Source: Phoronis australis
Lineage: Eukaryota > Phoronida > Phoronidae
NCBI GenBank assembly: GCA_002633005.1
Contig: NMRA01000141.1
Coordinates: 254,546 to 318,545 of the forward strand
DNA length: 64,000 nt
Reading direction: 5' to 3'
Within the stretch, counting starts at the first letter, position 1, and every line of letters begins with the position of its first letter. The translations under genes and the position numbers were made by a program. The notes beneath the pieces are model-generated. The model was not told the DNA's origin. It did not search any database and saw only the letters and a program-made list of their open reading frames with translations. Positions 60,901-64,000 of this stretch are shown one piece after another.

Positions 60901-62503
60901 CATTTAAGGCCCTCGGTGCATACAATTTACTTATTTTCAACCTATTTTATATTTTCTACCTCATTTTACTTATTATAAAACACATCTGCATATGTCAAAA
61001 CTCGAAAAAGCTGGGTTATTGGTGAACTTGTGAATCGTACACAATGATGGTTTTATTTCTGTGTTGTAAACACATCCCATAACATTGCTGACCTTGTTCA
61101 TCACCAGCTGACACTCCAGGTCAGAGGGTCACAATGAAATATACATGCTAATTGTTTAGGGAAGAAATGGAATGAAATTAGCAACTGTTGCAGAAAATAT
61201 CAATTGCAAGAAATGCAATGCATGGATAGCCTCAGCATGCACAGTAATTCATTGTTGATACGTATACATCACAGCACAAGTAATTCATTCTTGATCCGTA
61301 TACACCGGAGCACAGTAATTCATAGTTGATCCGTATACATCGCAGCACAAGTAATTCATTCTTGATCTGTATACATCGGAGCACAGTAATTCATTTTTGA
61401 TCAGTATGCATTGGAGCACAGTACTTCATTCTTGATCCGTATACATCGGAGCACAACTACTTCATTGTTTATCCCTATACATCGGAGCGCAAGTAATTCA
61501 TTCTGCATCCGTATACATCGGAGCACAAGAAGGCCCGCAATTAAACAAAAATGTTCTAATCAGAGATGGTTTTATTAGCATGTGCACGCTAGGCAGGAAA
61601 ATAAGGAATTTCTTTTAATCCTTTAGCTGAAAACTAAAAGGCTTTCTTCCCCTCTTCTAAAACTATTTCTTTCCTGTTTGGTTTCGTACATTGGCTGGCG
61701 TAACTAGAGATTTGAGCACCGCTAGTTTGTAATCAGAATCATAGAATTTCAACATAAATTATAATTGATCAAAATGTCAGGCAAGATAATTTGGGCGAAA
61801 ATTGATACAAAGTTGTTACTTTGTGAATCTTAGCAGAAGTTAGCTTACAAAGATATATTCCAGAAATTATTATCAAGCACACCTGGCGTCAACAACTAAG
61901 CAACAGATAGCCAAAACATCGATGAGACATGATGGTAAGATATGGGAACTCACCCCACACTACCATGTGAAAAATGTCAGATACACATTGCAATTAAACT
62001 CATATCATCAATGACACATAACACAATGACCTGGAACTGGTGCTATTTGCCAGAGAACCGGTCTCATGATAAGGATCAGTAGATCTACCAACACAACAAT
62101 TACTTTTAACAAGATCTTGTTTTTATAGTTTTGGATACTAGACTATTTTGATTACGGTGGACTATAGGCAAAGGATGTGGGAGCTTGATTAAATTCACAG
62201 CAGGCACTTGTTGAAGTTCTCATTAAAAGAAACTTTACCACAATTATGGACATCTATTCCCCATTTACCTCGCTTCATGGATGACCGGCGGAACTTGATG
62301 CGAACGCGCTTCCATAGATTCTTTAGTCTGCCCCCCTCTCTAAACTCATTCTCCGTTGTCTGAGTGTACACTCGACCACTAGTGCAACCAATGCAGCACT
62401 TGTATTTGGGGGTGTTTACAAATGCTTCGGGCGTGACGATCAGCGCCGACGCACACGGCTTGGACTGTACGGTTGGACTTCCACAACCAACATCATCAGA
62501 CAT
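33864..62503 (-). CDS. PRKAG: AMP-activated protein kinase gamma subunit (four CBS repeats), alternative first exons
   Basis: Gene-level entry; the exons are listed separately. Regulatory subunit of AMPK that senses AMP/ADP/ATP through two Bateman domains. The form starting at 59605 is 426 residues without the microexon; the form starting at 62503 is 465. In the shorter form the CBS repeats lie at about 133-190, 200-260, 275-325 and 350-400. Conserved nucleotide-site residues seen include R146, D166, H226-R227, R246, D320, H373-R374 and D392, so the protein should be functional. It resembles vertebrate PRKAG1/2 over the whole CBS core; the N-terminal extensions match nothing I recognise. All proposed junctions agree in phase. 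Confidence 0.93.
34625..35215 (+). repeat. CTCF-motif-bearing dispersed repeat, 5' half of an interrupted copy
   Basis: Same 5' start (AACGCGGAGCACTGAAATGC) and modules. Interrupted after GATCCTGCAG by a MITE-like insertion; the repeat resumes at 35958. Confidence 0.8.
35216..35957. mobile_element. Larger CAGGGCCTTGAAT-ended insertion in the CTCF-motif repeat
   Basis: 742-bp insert with ends CAGGGCCTTGAATGACC and ACAAGCCTTG, flanked by perfect CTGCAG direct repeats and interrupting a dispersed repeat. Only the first ~50 bp resemble the two short MITEs; the interior has no recognisable protein. Confidence 0.7.
35958..36790 (+). repeat. CTCF-motif-bearing dispersed repeat, 3' half of the interrupted copy
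   Basis: Continues in register from the half at 34625-35215 (CTGCAGAGGGTTTCGGAGA...), with further 'gccactag' modules, and ends about 65 bp from the AMPK gamma CBS4 exon. Confidence 0.8.
36296..36309 (+). promoter_or_regulatory. CTCF-core-like motif CCACTAGGGGGCAC
   Basis: Perfect consensus match in the repeat copy lying in the last intron of the AMPK gamma gene. Confidence 0.4.
36857..37025 (-). CDS. PRKAG: AMPK gamma exon: CBS4
   Basis: Encodes [20 protein letters not shown], then [20 protein letters not shown] and [16 protein letters not shown]. His-Arg and the Asp of LSDIL are conserved nucleotide ligands. Acceptor ATTTCTTAG. A strong GTAAGT donor follows in phase 1. If it is not used, the frame continues 21 more codons to a stop at 36795-36797. 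Confidence 0.92.
37689..37760 (-). CDS. PRKAG: AMPK gamma exon: CBS3-CBS4 linker
   Basis: 72-nt exon encoding [20 protein letters not shown] and YRQN, matching vertebrate [22 protein letters not shown]. Acceptor GATTTCCAG; donor GTGAGT; phase 0 at both ends. Confidence 0.94.
38189..38290. repeat. 35-bp tandem repeat, about 2.7 units
   Basis: Unit ACTTGAATTTATTAAAAAAC followed by ACCATAAGGGCTGTT. In an AMPK gamma intron. Confidence 0.9.
38760..38882 (-). CDS. PRKAG: AMPK gamma exon: CBS3
   Basis: Encodes [20 protein letters not shown], then [21 protein letters not shown]. The vertebrate counterpart is [28 protein letters not shown]; the Asp of KFDVI is a nucleotide ligand. Phase 0 at both ends; donor GTAAGT. 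Confidence 0.95.
39035..39115 (-). CDS. PRKAG: AMPK gamma exon: CBS2-CBS3 linker
   Basis: Encodes 27 residues, [20 protein letters not shown] then TYENIAT, matching vertebrate DMPKPxFMxxxLxELGIGTYxNIA. Acceptor TTATTGCAG; donor GTAAGC; phase 0 at both ends. Confidence 0.92.
39585..39763 (-). CDS. PRKAG: AMPK gamma exon: CBS2
   Basis: Encodes [20 protein letters not shown], then [19 protein letters not shown] and [12 protein letters not shown]. The His-Arg pair and the Arg of THKRIL bind AMP/ATP phosphates in the family. Acceptor CCGTCACAG (phase 1); donor GTGAGT (phase 0). Confidence 0.94.
41161..41340. repeat. Minisatellite of nine 20-bp units seeded by an AMPK gamma 5' splice site
   Basis: Unit (plus strand) TACCCTTCCATGTCTCCACC; on the minus strand GGTGGAGACATGGAAGGGTA. 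Units 8-9 contain the end of the CBS1 exon (GAGACATGGAGGG) and its donor GTAGGT, and the other units are copies inside the intron. Confidence 0.9.
41324..41510 (-). CDS. PRKAG: AMPK gamma exon: CBS1
   Basis: Encodes [20 protein letters not shown] through the TVTDFI motif to DHKIETWR. The Arg of NGVRAAPLW and the Asp of TDFI are nucleotide-site residues. Acceptor TTTTCCCAG. The donor GTAGGT at 41323-41318 is one copy within a 20-bp minisatellite that repeats the exon end and donor through the following intron. Confidence 0.94.
41677..41780 (-). CDS. PRKAG: AMPK gamma exon: start of conserved core
   Basis: Encodes [20 protein letters not shown] then [15 protein letters not shown]. This is nearly identical to the vertebrate [24 protein letters not shown] signature that opens CBS1. 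Acceptor GTTTTCAG; donor GTGAGT. Confidence 0.94.
43141..43192 (-). CDS. PRKAG: AMPK gamma exon ([17 protein letters not shown])
   Basis: 52-nt exon between acceptor TGTCTTCCAG and donor GTGAGT, phase 0 in and phase 1 out. Its acidic product precedes the conserved core, like the acidic LEFEDEAVEDSES stretch of vertebrate PRKAG2. Confidence 0.72.
43193..48148. other. AMPK gamma intron(s)
   Basis: Apart from the microexon candidate at 45520-45549, only short unrelated open frames and a (CA)n tract near 44336-44362. Confidence 0.55.
45520..45549 (-). CDS. PRKAG: Possible 30-nt microexon of AMPK gamma
   Basis: A 30-nt open stretch encoding [10 protein letters not shown] sits between a good acceptor (TTTGATTTGCAG) and a weaker donor (GTACCC). 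It is phase 0 at both ends, so it could be inserted between exon 2 and the exon at 43141 without changing the frame. It is probably optional if real. Evidence is limited to splice sites and phase. Confidence 0.4.
48149..48270 (-). CDS. PRKAG: AMPK gamma shared exon 2 (N-terminal extension)
   Basis: Encodes [20 protein letters not shown] through [10 protein letters not shown] (40 residues) between acceptor TTCGTTACAG and donor GTGAGT. It is phase 1 in and phase 0 out, compatible with both first exons and with the next exon. Basic and Ser-rich (RSRS), probably disordered. Confidence 0.68.
48941..49060. repeat. Minisatellite, six 20-bp units
   Basis: Unit CACGACACAACACTCGCACA repeated six times, the last with one change, grading into CA-rich simple sequence up to about 49140. 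Lies in AMPK gamma intron 1. Confidence 0.95.
49248..49492. mobile_element. CAGGGCTTGGAAT-ended MITE, copy 2
   Basis: Inverted ends CAGGGCTTGGAATGACC and ATTCCAAGCCCTG, with a perfect 6-bp direct repeat TATAAA on both sides. Lies in AMPK gamma intron 1. Confidence 0.8.
52488..52700 (+). repeat. CTCF-motif-bearing dispersed repeat, fragment
   Basis: Contains 'ccttcaagtggtttggcaca', 'actcgaaaatgtaaa' and GCACTAGGTGGCGCAGAA (one mismatch to the CTCF core). Truncated at both ends. Confidence 0.65.
55336..55349 (-). promoter_or_regulatory. CTCF-core-like motif CCACCAGGTGGCAG outside the repeat family
   Basis: Perfect match on the minus strand in the long first intron of AMPK gamma, with no repeat-family sequence around it. 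It is in the opposite orientation to the repeat-borne motifs. Confidence 0.4.
55967..56568. repeat. Duplicated ~600-bp block, copy 1
   Basis: Differs from the block at 56825-57427 by only a few substitutions and one base indel (for example CCATTGGCAC vs CCACTGGCAC, GAAAATTAG vs GAAGAATTAG). Ends next to an ambiguous base at 56569. Non-coding. Confidence 0.9.
56640..56815. repeat. GGGCGGTTAA minisatellite between duplicated blocks
   Basis: Irregular repeats of TGGGCGGTTAACCGAGCAG with interspersed AT-rich pieces; about six GGCGGTTAA cores. Confidence 0.8.
56825..57427. repeat. Duplicated ~600-bp block, copy 2
   Basis: Near-identical partner of 55967-56568, offset about 858 bp, same orientation. 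Confidence 0.9.
59488..59605 (-). CDS. PRKAG: AMPK gamma alternative first coding exon A (short N-terminus)
   Basis: ATG at 59603-59605 opens [20 protein letters not shown] and ends [10 protein letters not shown] before the donor GTAAGT (phase 1), the same phase as exon B. Repeated SP-containing peptides (FKSP, FRSP) suggest proline-directed phosphorylation. A TATA-like element and a nuclear-receptor-type repeat lie just upstream, so this exon probably has its own promoter. Confidence 0.65.
59653..59678 (-). promoter_or_regulatory. TATA-like box with nuclear-receptor half-site cluster upstream of exon A
   Basis: Read on the minus strand, a CATATATAGG stretch is followed directly by AGGTCAAAGGCAAAGGTCA, about 50-75 bp before the ATG at 59605. 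The first 13 bases resemble a DR1 element (HNF4/RXR/PPAR type) with two mismatches in the second half-site; a further perfect AGGTCA follows. This is consistent with a core promoter for the short isoform. Confidence 0.4.
61239..61530. repeat. Minisatellite, about eight 35/36-bp units
   Basis: Units of the form GCACAAGTAATTCATTCTTG followed by ATCCGTATACATCGGA. Early units alternate between CAGTAATTC and CAAGTAATTC. It lies between the two alternative AMPK gamma first exons. Confidence 0.93.
62269..62503 (-). CDS. PRKAG: AMPK gamma alternative first coding exon B (long N-terminus)
   Basis: ATG at 62501-62503 opens 78 residues beginning [16 protein letters not shown] and ending FRRSSMKR. The middle is Cys-rich (KYKCCIGC) and the end strongly basic ([12 protein letters not shown]). 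It stops at a GTAAAT donor in phase 1, exactly what the shared exon at 48149-48270 needs. No family match is recognised; the support is an open frame plus a phase-matched donor. Confidence 0.6.
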
Positions 62504-64000
62504 GGCCCAGTTCACTTCAGAAGCGGAAATTCAGGAAAGCAACAGAAACCACGTGACTCAATATCAAATGAATGAAATCCCTAAGATCCATGCAACAGAA
62601 GACCACTGAGTAATGTGGGACAAACCCAGTGAGGTTCAATAGGTCTTTTTTATTGAAGTGCAGCTTTATAGAACTTTGTAACCATTTCAGAGAACGTCGG
62701 ATGTGAATTCCTGCTATGTAACCCAATGGTGAGCAGCTTATATTGGAATCTGTAGATGAGGATGACGTCAGCTCAGGAATATGCACAAAATAAGACCATT
62801 AAGGTCACAAGCAGGATGCGCTAACCTTTAAGTCGGGTCAGTGATAAGTAATCAGTAAGGTTGTTGGCGAGATCTTGGTTCAGTCTAGAATCCACAATAG
62901 ATACAGTTCAGGTGAAGCGTCCAGTTAACTTGCCTTCTCTGAGCACTTTGAAATGAGGACAACAAGGATTTGTTTTTCTCTCCAGAAGATGATCTGGCTA
63001 AAAACGCTTCAGGGAGACTTTCATCGCTTCATAATCCTGACACAAACGCAGTGCTTCCAAACGCGAGGCTGATTTATGCTAAGCATGTAATCCCGGCAAC
63101 TACATTAATGTAGTGTGAGTGAACCGCAGCAGGAAATGCATCGAGCTAAAAACAACACAGTTAAAACAGCCAACACTGATGCCTCTATCAGTTAAAATAC
63201 ATCCAGCCTCCTACATGAATTTCACTGGTTCACTTGGCAGTCTTACAATAGCATCCTGTGGACAAGCACTGAGCCCAACCTGAATTCCCTGTAAGTGGAC
63301 CGATCCAATCTCTCAGCAGGACCCATTGACTAACTCAAACACATATGCAAATCAGGAAAAAAGCCAGCTAAAGCTACAAATGCCAAACCCCACTCAGTAG
63401 AAATTACTATTCTGAAAATTACAGTACCGTTCAGGTCAAATCTGATCTCAACAGCACCTGTGTTACCATCAAGCCAAGAATAGGCTTCAGGCTTCATGAC
63501 AACTTGGAAAATTAATTAGAATTTATGATGGCCACAAGAACACATGGACCACTTCAATTGCCCTAAAAGGAAACAAAAACAACTCCAGACAATGTGTTGG
63601 TATGCCTGCACTGCTGTCAATGGACAATTAGTGATTTTTTAACCATTTTATTTTATCTATAGTCAGTGCATAAATACAATTGCCTGCCCTCAAAGCAAAA
63701 ACATGCAGGCAGACATTGATAACAATAACAGTGAGGTAACAGGTAATAAAACCCATCTTAAAGTGCGGGTGCACTACACTTACCATTCCGCACTCACCAT
63801 TACAGCAAAAACATTACAGACTTTGAAATGACAAATTGTTTAAGATCTAATGAGCAAAAAATTGTTAAAATAGAACTGAATTGTGGGTAAATAGTGCAGT
63901 TTTCTAGCGACAAATTTATTGGGGGAGGGAAGGAGAGGTCATATCCTCAGACAGACTACATCAATACTTTGAACTATTGCAGCTACCTTGGAAGGCACAA
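62504..64000. other. Upstream flank of AMPK gamma exon B
   Basis: Expected to contain the promoter/5'UTR of the long isoform. A CACGTGAC E-box is at about 62552-62559; nothing else recognised. Confidence 0.45.

Overview
This is a eukaryotic, almost certainly animal, nuclear genomic window. Coding sequence is broken into short exons with GT/AG introns, gene density is low, and the rest is rich in decayed transposons, SINEs, MITEs and minisatellites. No prokaryotic or organellar signature is visible. The mix (an animal-type PLAT-lipoxygenase, a metazoan AMPK gamma subunit, P2X7-tail-like and cysteine-rich-tail domain fragments, CR1/L2-like reverse-transcriptase scraps) fits a marine invertebrate. 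I cannot name the species.

Two genes account for essentially all convincing coding sequence, and both run on the minus strand. (1) At 3071-20131 is an animal lipoxygenase of 14 coding exons, about 675 residues, with a PLAT domain and all five iron ligands. The exon phases join consistently except for one tiny exon at 9204-9231 that is one base out of frame. Its start, MGCNIS, looks like a dual-acylation signal, which is unusual for a lipoxygenase. The stereocontrol (Coffa) position is Ala, predicting S products. (2) At 33864-62503 is the AMP-activated protein kinase gamma subunit (PRKAG), with four CBS repeats and conserved nucleotide-binding residues. It has two alternative first coding exons (59488-59605 and 62269-62503) that join a shared exon in the same phase, a possible 30-nt microexon, and a separate last coding exon at 33864-33937. 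I rebuilt the splice sites by hand and the phases agree.

Layout: 1-3070 is 3' flank of the lipoxygenase; 3071-20131 is the lipoxygenase, with large repeat-filled introns; 20132-33863 is intergenic and repeat-rich and holds a 112-N gap; 33864-62503 is PRKAG, with a long 5' intron from 48271 to 59487; 62504-64000 is upstream flank. AMPK is an energy sensor and lipoxygenase makes oxylipins; nothing in the sequence shows that their adjacency is functional.

The most unusual observations are: (a) a dispersed plus-oriented repeat family that carries many perfect or near-perfect matches to the CTCF core consensus; (b) two independent minisatellites, one in each gene, whose repeat unit contains the 3' end of an exon plus its 5' splice site, producing arrays of duplicated donor sites; (c) the predicted myristoylated/palmitoylated lipoxygenase; (d) a MITE family with 6-bp target duplications, one copy inserted inside the CTCF-motif repeat; (e) a head-to-head SINE dimer with a perfect 13-bp target duplication lying 12 bp from a lipoxygenase splice donor; and (f) a near-identical ~600-bp duplication beside an ambiguous base, which may be unmerged haplotypes.
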